A stretch of 64,000 nt of DNA from Bradyrhizobium sp. ARR65 (lineage in GTDB: Bacteria > Pseudomonadota > Alphaproteobacteria > Rhizobiales > Xanthobacteraceae): positions 28,493 through 92,492 of the forward strand of contig NZ_AWZU01000017.1 of assembly GCF_000472385.1 (NCBI RefSeq). Reading direction: 5' to 3'. Positions 1 to 7,537 of this stretch are shown here, piece by piece. The notes under the pieces are model-generated. The model searched no databases. It saw only the letters and a program-made list of their open reading frames with translations, and had not been told where the DNA came from. The translations under genes and the position numbers were made by a program. Positions within the stretch are counted from its first letter, which is position 1. Every line of letters begins with the position of its first letter.

Positions 1-2
1 TC

Positions 3-1106
3 ATCGAGGCTGCAAACATCGATCGAAACCTCAACGATCTCTCTTGCGAAGAGGAGGGCAGAGCGGGCCCTCACGTGCTCCTTTCAGTGCGCGATTCGGG
101 CTTGGGCATGGCTCAGGAGGTGCTCAGTCACGTGTTCGAGCCTTTCTTCACGACAAAACCGGATGGGAGGGGGACGGGGCTCGGACTGAGCCAGGTCTAC
201 GGGTTTGTGCGGCAAAGCGGCGGGCACATCACCCTGTCCAGCAAACCAAACGCAGGAACAAGGGTGGACATTATCCTCCCGAGAGCGGCGGCAAGCTCGG
301 ATGCCCCTGTGTCGGCGCAAGATCAGAATCAGGGGAGCGCCGTTCCAACCCTCTCCGGACACGGCGAAACGATCCTCGTCGTTGAAGACAACGAGGATGT
401 GCGCGGCTTCACCAGCAATAGCCTCCGCGAGCTCGGATACTTGGTGCTCGAAGCCAGCGACGCGGCTGCGGCCCTAGAAATCCTCAAGGGCGACGCCAAG
501 ATCGATCTCCTCTTCACCGACCTAGGTCTCCCCGGTCAGCTCAATGGCAAAGATCTCGGCGCGCGCGCGCGTGAGCATCGCCCGACACTGAAGATTCTCA
601 TCACGAGCGGCTATGCCGGGGACGTTCTCATCCATGAGGGCCGCCTCCAGCCAGGCATCAAGCTTCTCAGTAAGCCGTTTTCTTCTGCCGAGCTGGGAAG
701 CAGAGTGCGCGAGCTACTGGACGAGCAAAAAGCCAGTGCTCGCCGCGTCCTGGTCGTCGAAGACGAATTCCTCTTGAACCTGCTTGTCACAGACATGCTT
801 TCGGAGAGGGGATTCGCCATAGAGTCCGCGGCGAGTTTCAAGGAAGCGGTTCTCAAAGCGAGAAGCACGTATGGCGAACTCGCAGCGGCAGTTGTGGATC
901 TCGGGCTTCCCGATCGCTCCGGTCACGAGCTGATTGCGGAGCTTCGGGCGCTACGGGCAGACCTCCCAATTATCTTGGCGACCGGCTACGCAGACGACGA
1001 AATACGTCAACGCCTCGCATCTGTTGCGCGGCTTCAAATCCTTACGAAGCCATTCAATTCAGATGACTTGATGGCTGCGTTTGAGCGAATCGGCGTCCGC
1101 TCATAA
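3..1106 (+). CDS. Hybrid sensor histidine kinase, C-terminal part, with two receiver domains (5' end outside window)
   Basis: The frame is already open at the first complete codon, so the gene starts before the window. The visible protein begins in the ATP-binding half of a histidine kinase: G1-type box DSGLGM, F-box EPFFTTK and G2 box GTGLGLS. Two CheY-like receiver domains follow in tandem. The first starts at ILVVEDNEDV, with probable phospho-acceptor Asp in LLFTDLGLPG and Lys in LLSKPF. The second starts at VLVVEDEFLL, with Asp in AVVDLGLPD and Lys in ILTKPF. Each receiver therefore keeps its Asp/Lys set and could take part in phosphorelay. The sensing domain and the phospho-accepting His lie upstream and cannot be seen, so the signal is unknown. 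No output domain follows the second receiver. The next 230 bp contain a tRNA-Ser-like scar rather than a partner regulator gene. Confidence 0.9.
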   Translation: MEAANIDRNLNDLSCEEEGRAGPHVLLSVRDSGLGMAQEVLSHVFEPFFTTKPDGRGTGLGLSQVYGFVRQSGGHITLSSKPNAGTRVDIILPRAAASSDAPVSAQDQNQGSAVPTLSGHGETILVVEDNEDVRGFTSNSLRELGYLVLEASDAAAALEILKGDAKIDLLFTDLGLPGQLNGKDLGARAREHRPTLKILITSGYAGDVLIHEGRLQPGIKLLSKPFSSAELGSRVRELLDEQKASARRVLVVEDEFLLNLLVTDMLSERGFAIESAASFKEAVLKARSTYGELAAAVVDLGLPDRSGHELIAELRALRADLPIILATGYADDEIRQRLASVARLQILTKPFNSDDLMAAFERIGVRS

Positions 1107-1215
1107 CTATTTCGATCGAATTTGGCTCGACTTCGGGGCACGAGACTGGTACACACGACACGATCGGGCGGTCCATAAGCATTTGATTTTGTTGATTTTG
1201 TAGAGGCTGAGCGGC

Positions 1216-1234
1216 AATCCCTCCCTCTCCGCCA
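1216..1234 (+). other. tRNA-Ser 3'-end-like fragment, candidate attachment site
   Basis: The 19 bases AATCCCTCCCTCTCCGCCA read like the end of a bacterial tRNA-Ser gene: the 3' side of the T arm, the 3' acceptor strand, the discriminator base and an encoded CCA. The preceding sequence does not supply the rest of a tRNA: there is no matching 5' acceptor strand GGAGAG and no TTCG T loop. This is what remains at the far end of an element integrated into the 3' end of a tRNA gene. A 9-bp tandem repeat (TGATTTTGT twice, 1184-1201) lies just upstream. Short sequences can match by chance, but a match that runs exactly through CCA is suggestive. Confidence 0.45.
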
Positions 1235-1333
1235 ACCCTACGTACGACATTGTATCCAATCGCCCTATCCCTGCAGCGGTCCCGCGCCGGCGGCAGGGAG
1301 CGGCCGCGGCGAATGTCGCAGATGAAACAGGCG

Positions 1334-1840
1334 CTACAACGCCGCCCGGACGAGCTCAACGCAGGCAGCAACGCTGCGACCGGCAGTATCGATCGTGAGA
1401 TGACAGCGATCCCATTGGTGATAGTCGCGTTCGATCACAGCCTGCCAATCGGGCAGGACGAGACCCGCCACCTCACTCGCCCTGGTTTCGATGCGACGAC
1501 GGTGTTCTTCGACATCCGTGCATACGATTTCGACTTCAACGACTTGGGCGCCCGCTCGCAGGCCGGCATCTCGCCAAGCGTTACGCGTCAACATCCAAGG
1601 ATTTACCGAGTCGGCGACAACATCGCGACCCAGATGCAGGTTGTCCTGCGCTACGGCATAGGCCGCCCGATAGCCTGCATCGTCGAGTGAGCCAGGCACC
1701 ACGCCAGAGTCGCGAATCGCTTGCTCGATCGTGTCAATTCTCAGCCAGACGGCGCTGATCTCCTTGGCCAGTTCGCGCGCGATCGACGATTTGCCACTTC
1801 CAGGAAGTCCAGCAAAGACAATCAGCTTGGTCATTTGCAC
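1334..1840 (-). CDS. Small P-loop AAA-type ATPase / kinase-like protein
   Basis: This 168-residue protein opens with a Walker A motif GLPGSGKSS around residues 12-20, followed by a helix typical of small P-loop kinases. WLRIDTIEQAI resembles the phosphate-acceptor entry region of the gluconate-kinase and chloramphenicol-phosphotransferase-like families. A Walker B-like stretch VVEVEIVCTD lies mid-protein, and a lid-like Arg-rich segment EEHRRRIETR follows. The family is commonly annotated only as AAA family ATPase, and its small-molecule substrate cannot be read from the sequence. The gene stands alone on the minus strand, with one copy of a diverged 45-bp repeat 60-110 bp upstream of its start. 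An alternative start is Met3 (MTKLIVFAG), two codons inside. Confidence 0.8.
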   Translation of the reverse strand: MQMTKLIVFAGLPGSGKSSIARELAKEISAVWLRIDTIEQAIRDSGVVPGSLDDAGYRAAYAVAQDNLHLGRDVVADSVNPWMLTRNAWRDAGLRAGAQVVEVEIVCTDVEEHRRRIETRASEVAGLVLPDWQAVIERDYHQWDRCHLTIDTAGRSVAACVELVRAAL

Positions 1841-1902
1841 AGTTTTGTAGCGCCACCTCGGACGGGCAAGATATCAGAGAGCCACCCTGCCCGTGATAGT
1901 GC

Positions 1903-1947
1903 TATAACGTAGACATAGTGCTCATCATCGTCGGTCGTGGCCCGCCA
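1903..1947 (-). repeat. Diverged 45-bp repeat, copy 1
   Basis: It matches 2605-2649 at 37 of 45 positions by eye, with no gap. Read on the minus strand, both copies encode a similar peptide: WRATTDDDEHYVYVI here and WRAATDSDDHYVYAI in copy 2, with several of the differences silent. In this copy a stop codon lies 12 codons upstream of the Trp in the same frame, so no long gene is present. It could be a decayed gene fragment or a dispersed intergenic element. Both copies lie upstream of a minus-strand gene. Confidence 0.6.
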
Positions 1948-2051
1948 AACTACGCCGGGGTATCCCGCGCTATCCGCTGGCTACCGGAAGAGCATGCGGA
2001 CCGACAGGCCTGCCTCTGAGTGCAGAAATGAGCTCGTTCCATGATGTCTGC

Positions 2052-2459
2052 TCAAGCGTCGGCGTAGACGCCTGCCTCGATATTGTTGCCGTCCGGATCG
2101 ATCAGGTAGGCGCAGTAATAGCGTCCGCGCCTGACCCCGGGATCGCCGTTATTTCTCGCGCCCGCCGCGAGGCCTGCACTGTGAAAGGCGTCAACCGCGC
2201 CGCGCGACGGCGCCTTGAAGGCGATGTGCGCGGGGCTCCGGGCTGACTCGTGGTCCTCCGTCCAGAAGGTCGGTTTGCCGGCCGCCACGACGAAGAAGGG
2301 CGATTCGGGCGCGCCCGTGGAGAACACAAGCCATCCTGTTCCATCGGCTTGAGTGTGATCTTCCATCATCTTGACGCCCAACGGCGCAAGAGCCGCACGA
2401 TAAAAAGCGCCCGCTGTCGACAAGTCCCGAAAGACGATCCCCACGTGATCGAACATCAC
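2052..2459 (-). CDS. VOC-superfamily (glyoxalase/bleomycin-resistance-fold) protein
   Basis: The 135-residue length fits a single VOC unit made of two beta-alpha-beta-beta-beta modules. The first module starts FDHVGIVFRDL, with a His in the position of the first metal ligand. The second contains HIAFKAPSRGAV and ends CAYLIDPDGNNIEAG, where the Asp-Pro-Asp-Gly-Asn-Asn-Ile-Glu pattern carries the final metal-ligand Glu seen in metal-dependent members. It may be a dioxygenase-, isomerase- or resistance-type VOC protein; the substrate is not readable. It lies between the two copies of a 45-bp repeat, inside a gene-poor stretch next to a truncated flavodoxin fragment. Confidence 0.85.
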   Translation of the reverse strand: MMFDHVGIVFRDLSTAGAFYRAALAPLGVKMMEDHTQADGTGWLVFSTGAPESPFFVVAAGKPTFWTEDHESARSPAHIAFKAPSRGAVDAFHSAGLAAGARNNGDPGVRRGRYYCAYLIDPDGNNIEAGVYADA

Positions 2460-2528
2460 CTATCCTTGGCTCGCATTCCTGTGCTCAGCCTCGCCCGAAA
2501 CCTCGATCAGGCGACCGCCAGACAGGAT

Positions 2529-2609
2529 ATGGCGAACATCCTCATCGTTCACGGACCGACCGAAGGCCAGACCTGGAAGAGTGCCGAGCTTGTCGCCGGA
2601 GTATTATAG
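2529..2609 (+). pseudogene. Truncated flavodoxin-domain protein, N-terminal fragment
   Basis: The 26 codons from ATG to TAG encode MANILIVHGPTEGQTWKSAE followed by LVAGVL. This matches the start of flavodoxin-fold proteins (compare the common MARILILYATTEGHT-type opening), including the FMN phosphate-binding loop seen here as GPTEGQT. After this first beta-strand, loop and helix the frame stops in GTATTATAG, exactly where the 45-bp repeat copy begins at about 2605. The rest of a flavodoxin (normally about 150-180 residues) is absent. I infer that an original gene was cut by insertion of, or recombination at, the repeat. Confidence 0.55.
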
Positions 2610-2649
2610 CGTAAACGTAGTGATCATCACTATCGGTCGCGGCCCGCCA
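2605..2649 (-). repeat. Diverged 45-bp repeat, copy 2
   Basis: This is the partner of 1903-1947 (37 of 45 matches). It contains the interrupted palindrome AGTGAT-C-ATCACT, which copy 1 has largely lost. Its left edge coincides with the abrupt end of the flavodoxin fragment. Minus-strand translation gives WRAATDSDDHYVYAI. Confidence 0.6.
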
Positions 2650-2783
2650 GTCGCTCACGGAAGGCAATTGATCCATTCGAGGTTCTGGTGGTGGCATGGC
2701 GTGGTACGGCAGGTCCATTGGCGGATCGTCCTCGCCTGTTAACGATCCCTTGACCATCACAGTCTGGCCTTGGTCATCGCTCG

Positions 2784-2972
2784 GTGATCAGCTTGAAAGA
2801 GCGCGAGCGCCAACAACAACGTGAATGGGCCAGATCGGACTTCTCTTGCCGATACGGGGGTTGTGCCGCGAACATGCTCCGCATCATTCGTGGGACCAGG
2901 ACGCCGTATGAATTGATGACACAGATACAAAGGCGCTCGATGCTGCCGCAAGATCAGGAGATCCAAGGCTAA
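2784..2972 (+). CDS. Possible short hypothetical protein
   Basis: A GTG-started open frame of 62 codons encodes a charged peptide beginning MISLKERERQQQREWAR, with two Cys in SCRYGGCAAN. I recognise no family. There is no clear ribosome-binding site, and the region around it is made of gene fragments, so it may be a remnant or a chance open frame. The peptide is not a shadow of a recognised gene on the other strand, which is the only reason to list it. Confidence 0.22.
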   Translation: MISLKERERQQQREWARSDFSCRYGGCAANMLRIIRGTRTPYELMTQIQRRSMLPQDQEIQG

Positions 2973-3036
2973 TGGTCACAGGAGACGCCCGCATGTATCG
3001 GCCGCTCGGCACGTGAACAGTGGCTGCCGCTGGCGT

Positions 3037-3948
3037 TCAGGACAGCAGTCCGGCCTGCTTCAGACCCTCATGCAGGCGTTCGGTGTCGGAGACCCAGCCG
3101 AACACACCGCCTTGCATCTTCACCGACGCGATTGCGGCGTCGTGATTGGCGACGTCTGTGGCGCCGACGCTGTCCTTCAGGAGCAGGCACCAATATCCGA
3201 TATCATTGGCCTCCCTCATGATGGTGTGCACGCAGACGTCGGTGGTGATGCCGCACAGGATGAGGTGGGAGATGCCGAGTTGCTGGAGAACCAGAAAGAA
3301 GTCGCTGCAATAGCCGACGCCTTTCCCAGCCTTGTCGACGAGTATTTCTCCCTCGATCGGCTCGACCTCCTTGACGATACCCCAACTCTCGGAGCCGCGG
3401 AGCAGCAGTCGTCCGAGGCCTCCTTTGGGCTGCTCGCCAAGGCCGACCGCGTCCTTGCCGATAATCTTGCTGCGGAGGATCTTGTTGTAGGGGCAGTCGC
3501 TCAGATCCGGCATGTGCCCTTCGCGGCAATGGACGACGGAAATGCCGGCATTACGGGCGTCCTTGAGGGCTTTCCTGGCATAGGTCAGAGGATTGGCCGT
3601 ATTCGAGAGCGGGTAGCCCATCACGTCGACGTAGCCCTTCTCGCCACAGAAATCGATTTGGAAATCGATCGAGACGAGGGCCGTGCGTGCGCTGTCGAAC
3701 TCCAGATAGGACGTGTCACCGAACCTGGGGACGTCCTCGCAGGCCACCTTGAATAATGTTCCTTTCGGCGGCCCATATATCCATTGCGGAACCTTGTACG
3801 TTTTGGTCCTCTTCCACTCCTTGTAACCTTCCTCCACGCGCGCGAGTATTTCGTCCCGCCGCTTTGACATCAGCCGCTCATATTCCCGTTCCGCGCCGTG
3901 GTCGGAAGGTGTTCCTTTTTCGATGAGGCGCTCCTTGATCTTCGTCAT
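3037..3948 (-). CDS. Isochorismatase-family cysteine hydrolase (biuret/ureide amidohydrolase-like)
   Basis: The 303-residue protein carries the isochorismatase-fold catalytic triad: Asp95 in SIDFQIDFCG, Lys206 in ILVDKAGKG and nucleophile Cys239 in GITTDVCVHT. The Gly-Ile-Thr before the TDVC segment fits the conserved cis-peptide turn. Family members hydrolyse C-N bonds in small amides such as biuret, ureidoacrylate, N-carbamoylsarcosine and nicotinamide. It has about 85 residues before the first core strand, longer than the 180-240 residues usual for the family. This segment is highly charged and may add subunit contacts. The start codon lies only 4 nt after the stop of the NCS2 permease gene, so the two are surely cotranscribed. 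That supports a nucleobase-derived or ureide-like substrate, but the exact amide is not identifiable. Confidence 0.87.
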   Translation of the reverse strand: MTKIKERLIEKGTPSDHGAEREYERLMSKRRDEILARVEEGYKEWKRTKTYKVPQWIYGPPKGTLFKVACEDVPRFGDTSYLEFDSARTALVSIDFQIDFCGEKGYVDVMGYPLSNTANPLTYARKALKDARNAGISVVHCREGHMPDLSDCPYNKILRSKIIGKDAVGLGEQPKGGLGRLLLRGSESWGIVKEVEPIEGEILVDKAGKGVGYCSDFFLVLQQLGISHLILCGITTDVCVHTIMREANDIGYWCLLLKDSVGATDVANHDAAIASVKMQGGVFGWVSDTERLHEGLKQAGLLS

Positions 3949-3952
3949 TTCA

Positions 3953-5287
3953 TTACTCCTCTACTTTCGGGATGGCGGTTTGCAGGGGCACGGCCCTCTC
4001 AGTCGCCGGGAGCCGGAAGATGATCTTTTCGAAAATCAAAACGAAAATGATCACGGAGATGACGGGGTTGTTGAAAATTATCTCGACCAGTCGAGGCGCC
4101 TGTCGCCACAGCTCTTCGGGGAGAAGGTGAAGGCCGAGACTCAAAAATATCGCAAGGCCGACAAGCGTCTGCTCGCGGCGCTGAAAGGCCGGCGCCGTAT
4201 TTAGGATGCTTGCGCCAATGCCGATGACGGGTGATGCGAAGCCGAGCAATACCGCACCGGCGACCTCCTTGGGCATCGCCGCCATCAGCGCCCCGAACGG
4301 GCCGATGAACGCGAGGACGACGAAGATTGCGGCGGCCACGATGACGAAGGCGCGTGCAGCGACGCGCGTCAGCTGAACAATGCCGAGGTTCTCGCCATAG
4401 GCGACGGTCGCGGGAGTGCCCAAAAGTCCCGGCAACACCGTTTCAACCAATCCGAAAATCGTGAAGCCGTGGTGTTCTTCTCCCTCCTGGACCCTTTCTC
4501 CGACGACCTCGGCATAACCGTGCAGATTGCCGTAGAAGTTCGCGGCCGCCATCAAATTGACGATCACCATGATCACGATGAGATCAGTCGGAGGCCACGC
4601 CAAGCCGTACGGAAACAGGCTCGGGACGGAGAGCAAGGGCGCCTGCCGGACGAATTGCATGTCGACTTGGCCCAATGCGAGAAAAATGACGTATCCCAAT
4701 ATGATGACGAAAAACGGCGGCAACGTCGCCCAGACTCCCGTGCCGTGTATCGCTAGCGCGCTTCCGGCGAGTGCCAGGGCCAAGGCAATGAAGAAACCGA
4801 TGCCGAATCCGGCGTTGGTCATCTCGGAAAGGCCAACGCCTGCCACCGTCAGGCCGATCATGATGATCATCGACCCCAGGACCAGCGGGCTCCACACCAG
4901 GCGGATGTAGCGGACCGCTCCGGCATAGACCAGGATCACGATGACGATTCCCGCGAGCGCTTGTGCCGTGAAAGATTGAAGCGCGTAGCTCTCGCCGCCG
5001 GCAGTGAAGGCGGCGATGATCGCCAGCGACGGTATGACGTTCGGGCCCGAAACCATCGCCATGCGATGACCCAGCCAAGCCTGCAGCAGCGTGCTGAGTC
5101 CGATCGTCAGAACGACGGCGGAGATGTAGGTGATCATCTTCGCGCCGCTCAGGCCAAGCCCGACGCCCACGATCGCGTAACCCCACACCACCGCGTAAAC
5201 CATGGTGACGAGCCATTGGAGAGTGTAGAGCATCCAATCGCGTGCCGAACGCGGCTGCTCACTCGTCCGATAGACGAGATCGGCCAT
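3953..5287 (-). CDS. NCS2-family xanthine/uracil-type permease
   Basis: This is a polytopic membrane protein of 444 residues with roughly 12-14 hydrophobic segments, as in the nucleobase-ascorbate transporter fold. NCS2 hallmarks include the MVSGPNVIPSLA loop, the central NFYGNLHGYAEV stretch and the GLLGTPATVAYGENLG segment, which fits the conserved proton/substrate-site region before TM9-10. The start chosen is Met at 5287 (MADLVYRTSE), because GGAAGAGGAAGGG stands just upstream; an upstream in-frame extension lacks such a site. It is cotranscribed with the isochorismatase-family hydrolase directly downstream, so its likely cargo is a purine, pyrimidine or triazine-like heterocycle, or a breakdown product of one. 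The specific substrate is an open question. Confidence 0.9.
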   Translation of the reverse strand: MADLVYRTSEQPRSARDWMLYTLQWLVTMVYAVVWGYAIVGVGLGLSGAKMITYISAVVLTIGLSTLLQAWLGHRMAMVSGPNVIPSLAIIAAFTAGGESYALQSFTAQALAGIVIVILVYAGAVRYIRLVWSPLVLGSMIIMIGLTVAGVGLSEMTNAGFGIGFFIALALALAGSALAIHGTGVWATLPPFFVIILGYVIFLALGQVDMQFVRQAPLLSVPSLFPYGLAWPPTDLIVIMVIVNLMAAANFYGNLHGYAEVVGERVQEGEEHHGFTIFGLVETVLPGLLGTPATVAYGENLGIVQLTRVAARAFVIVAAAIFVVLAFIGPFGALMAAMPKEVAGAVLLGFASPVIGIGASILNTAPAFQRREQTLVGLAIFLSLGLHLLPEELWRQAPRLVEIIFNNPVISVIIFVLIFEKIIFRLPATERAVPLQTAIPKVEE

Positions 5288-5473
5288 GACCCTTCCTCTT
5301 CCCCGTCGAGTACAAATTGCTACGCTCTCACCGACAACGATCCGAGGATGATGTTCAAGTTCAGCGCAAACCATGCGCCCCGGGAGGAGCCTGAAACATC
5401 GGGAAATGACCTAGTGGAGAACAAGGATTCCCCCTAGTCTGGTGTGACATCGCTCGCTTCGAGATTGGCCTCA

Positions 5474-5486
5474 TTTCATAATGAAA
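5474..5486. promoter_or_regulatory. Candidate operator palindrome in a divergent promoter region
   Basis: TTTCATAATGAAA is a perfect 13-bp palindrome around a central A. It lies in the 279-bp region between the divergent NCS2 permease gene (starts 5287, minus) and the SLC13 gene (starts 5567, plus). Such AT-rich dyads in GC-rich DNA are typical operator cores for IclR-, GntR- or LysR-type regulators. No regulator gene sits next to it, so the binding protein is unknown. Confidence 0.4.
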
Positions 5487-5566
5487 CGCACCGTTCGGGA
5501 TGCACGAATGGCTGTTAGTGAAGAGTCGCAGGAGTAGACTGCGCATCGCGTGGAGTAAGCGGGATA

Positions 5567-7375
5567 ATGCAGATTGTCGTGACGCTATCGATCATCGCGA
5601 CGGCAATGGTGTTGTTCGCGTGGAATCGGGTGCCCGCGGTCGCGGTAGCAGTCTGCACGTCGCTGGCGTTGTACTTCACTGGCATACTGACCATGCAGGA
5701 AACCCTTGCCGGTTTTGGCGATCCGGTGGTCATTCTGATTGCCGCGCTGGTCGCTGTCGCAGCGGGATTGGAAATAGCCGGGGTCGGCACCTGGGCGGGC
5801 CAAGTACTGCTGCGCCACACCCGCGCCAACAATACACTGCGCATTGTCGCCGTCATGATCATTGCCGGTGTCTTGAGCGGGTTGGTCGGCATGAACGGGG
5901 CTGTAGCGGCAATGTTGCCGGTGACCATGGTGGTCGCGGTTAGGACCGGGTTGGTGCCGTCCCGGATTATGATCCCACTCGCCTTCGCCTGCCTGACCGG
6001 TGCCAACCTGACTTTACTTGGCGCCCCGGTTAATGTGATCGCGGCTACGCAGGCCGAGGAGGCGGGAGTAGGGCATATTGGCTTCTTCGAATGGGCCGTG
6101 CTCGGCGTTCCGCTATTGGCCGGGACTATCGTTGCCACGGTCCTGTTCGGGCGGTCCTTACTGCCGGACAGGAGGAGCCAGTCGATTCCGGCCGATTTCA
6201 GCGCGCACGCGCAAACCCTGGTCGAGCAGTATCGCCTGAAAGATGGACTGCATCATTTTCGTGTTCGGCGGACATCACCCTACGTGGGCGGATCGAGGAC
6301 CGATGTCGACCTCAGGAACTATGCGGGGCTACAGCTGGTCGCTTTGCTGGAAGATGATGGCGCGACCCCAATTCAACGGGATCTGATCGCCGAAGGCGAT
6401 TTGATCCTCGTTCGCGGTGACGTCGAGTCCGCCGGACGCCTGGCCGTCGATATGCATCTGGCAGTTCGTGAAGACGACAAAGAAAGCTCCGTTGCGGACG
6501 TGCTGTTAAGTCGCGCCTCGGGCTTGGCCGAGGTCGTGATCCCGATGCGTTCCAAGATGATCGGGCGACCCGTGTTTCCCGGAATGACGACAGAGGACGG
6601 AGGTCTCATGGTCCTGGCGATACAGCGAGGCGGCACCGAAATGAGCCAGGACCCCGTTGTGTTGCGTGCAGGAGACCACCTTCTGCTGCAGGGAACGTGG
6701 AAGGCCTTGGATCAGTACCTTTCTGATCCGAAGGTTTTGGTCGTCGATTCTCCCGAAGTAGTGAAGAAGCAGGCGCTGGCATTGGGGCCCGGTGCGCAAG
6801 CAGCAATAGCCATCCTGCTCTTGCTGGTGGTCCTGCTTGCCTTGGACATCGTGCCGGCACCCATTGCGGCGGTTATTTGCGCGACTCTGATGCTGGTCAC
6901 GGGAGTGCTGACGCTTCCCCAGTTTTATCGAGGAATCGATTGGAACACGTGCATTTTGGTTGGAGCGATGATACCAGCCGCCACGGCAATGACCAAAACC
7001 GGCGCCGCTCTCCTCATAGGAGATTATGTTGTCAACGCGCTGGGGGAGGCAGGCCCGCGTGCTGTGCTAGCAGGAATTTTTATCATAACGGCGGCGCTCT
7101 CGCAGCTTATCTCAAACACATCGGCAGCCTTGGTTATGATGCCGGTCGGTATAGCCACGGCTTCCGAGTTGGAAGTTTCTGCGCTTCCCTTGATGTTAGG
7201 GGTTGCCATGGGGGCCAGCGCATCCTTCCTGACTCCTTTCACCAATGGAGTAACCCTGATGGTGTATGGGCCAGGCGGATATCGTTTTGGCGATTTCTGG
7301 AGACTCGGTCTCGTTGTCACGATTTGGGCGCTGATCGTCACAGTCATCGTCATTCCTCTTTACTGGAAATTCTGA
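5567..7375 (+). CDS. SLC13/DASS-type transporter with two cytoplasmic TrkA-C (RCK_C) domains
   Basis: The 602-residue protein has membrane segments in two halves separated by a long soluble insert. The N-terminal half contains NGAVAAMLPVTM and the loop TGANLTLLGAPVNVIA. The C-terminal half contains SNTSAALVMMPVG and SFLTPFTNGVTLMVYGPGGY; both fit the paired SNT/NGA-type sodium- and carboxylate-binding repeats of this superfamily. The insert at about residues 205-400 holds two TrkA-C-like units, seen in the ERDLI-like end IQRDLIAEGDLILVRG and again in LRAGDHLLLQG, and it presumably gates transport in response to a ligand. Cargo in this group includes dicarboxylates, sulfate and other oxyanions. 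It is divergent from the permease/hydrolase pair and may share regulation with it. Confidence 0.88.
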   Translation: MQIVVTLSIIATAMVLFAWNRVPAVAVAVCTSLALYFTGILTMQETLAGFGDPVVILIAALVAVAAGLEIAGVGTWAGQVLLRHTRANNTLRIVAVMIIAGVLSGLVGMNGAVAAMLPVTMVVAVRTGLVPSRIMIPLAFACLTGANLTLLGAPVNVIAATQAEEAGVGHIGFFEWAVLGVPLLAGTIVATVLFGRSLLPDRRSQSIPADFSAHAQTLVEQYRLKDGLHHFRVRRTSPYVGGSRTDVDLRNYAGLQLVALLEDDGATPIQRDLIAEGDLILVRGDVESAGRLAVDMHLAVREDDKESSVADVLLSRASGLAEVVIPMRSKMIGRPVFPGMTTEDGGLMVLAIQRGGTEMSQDPVVLRAGDHLLLQGTWKALDQYLSDPKVLVVDSPEVVKKQALALGPGAQAAIAILLLLVVLLALDIVPAPIAAVICATLMLVTGVLTLPQFYRGIDWNTCILVGAMIPAATAMTKTGAALLIGDYVVNALGEAGPRAVLAGIFIITAALSQLISNTSAALVMMPVGIATASELEVSALPLMLGVAMGASASFLTPFTNGVTLMVYGPGGYRFGDFWRLGLVVTIWALIVTVIVIPLYWKF

Positions 7376-7537
7376 GAAGAACCACGACACCCTTGGTCTT
7401 TGACACACTCTTGTCTTTGACAGAGCCGCAAAGTCCCTTCACACGCGAGGGTGGGCCGCGACCGCTCACCGCACCAGCACATCGGGAGGGGGTTTTATGC
7501 GGGGCGCGCGAGAACCGCGCCGCGCCTCTCGCTACCG

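Larger units (their letters stand above)
2460..3036. other. Gene-poor stretch with fragments
   Basis: This 577-bp interval has no convincing full gene. It contains a 26-codon flavodoxin-like start on the plus strand, the second copy of the 45-bp repeat that immediately terminates it, and one short open frame of doubtful status at 2784-2972. The minus-strand frames here look like shadows. The mixture of partial pieces fits a region shaped by repeated insertion and deletion. Confidence 0.6.

Noticed and set aside
1145..1234. A complete tRNA-Ser gene
   Set aside because: Only the last 19 bases match. There is no 5' acceptor strand, D arm or anticodon stem.
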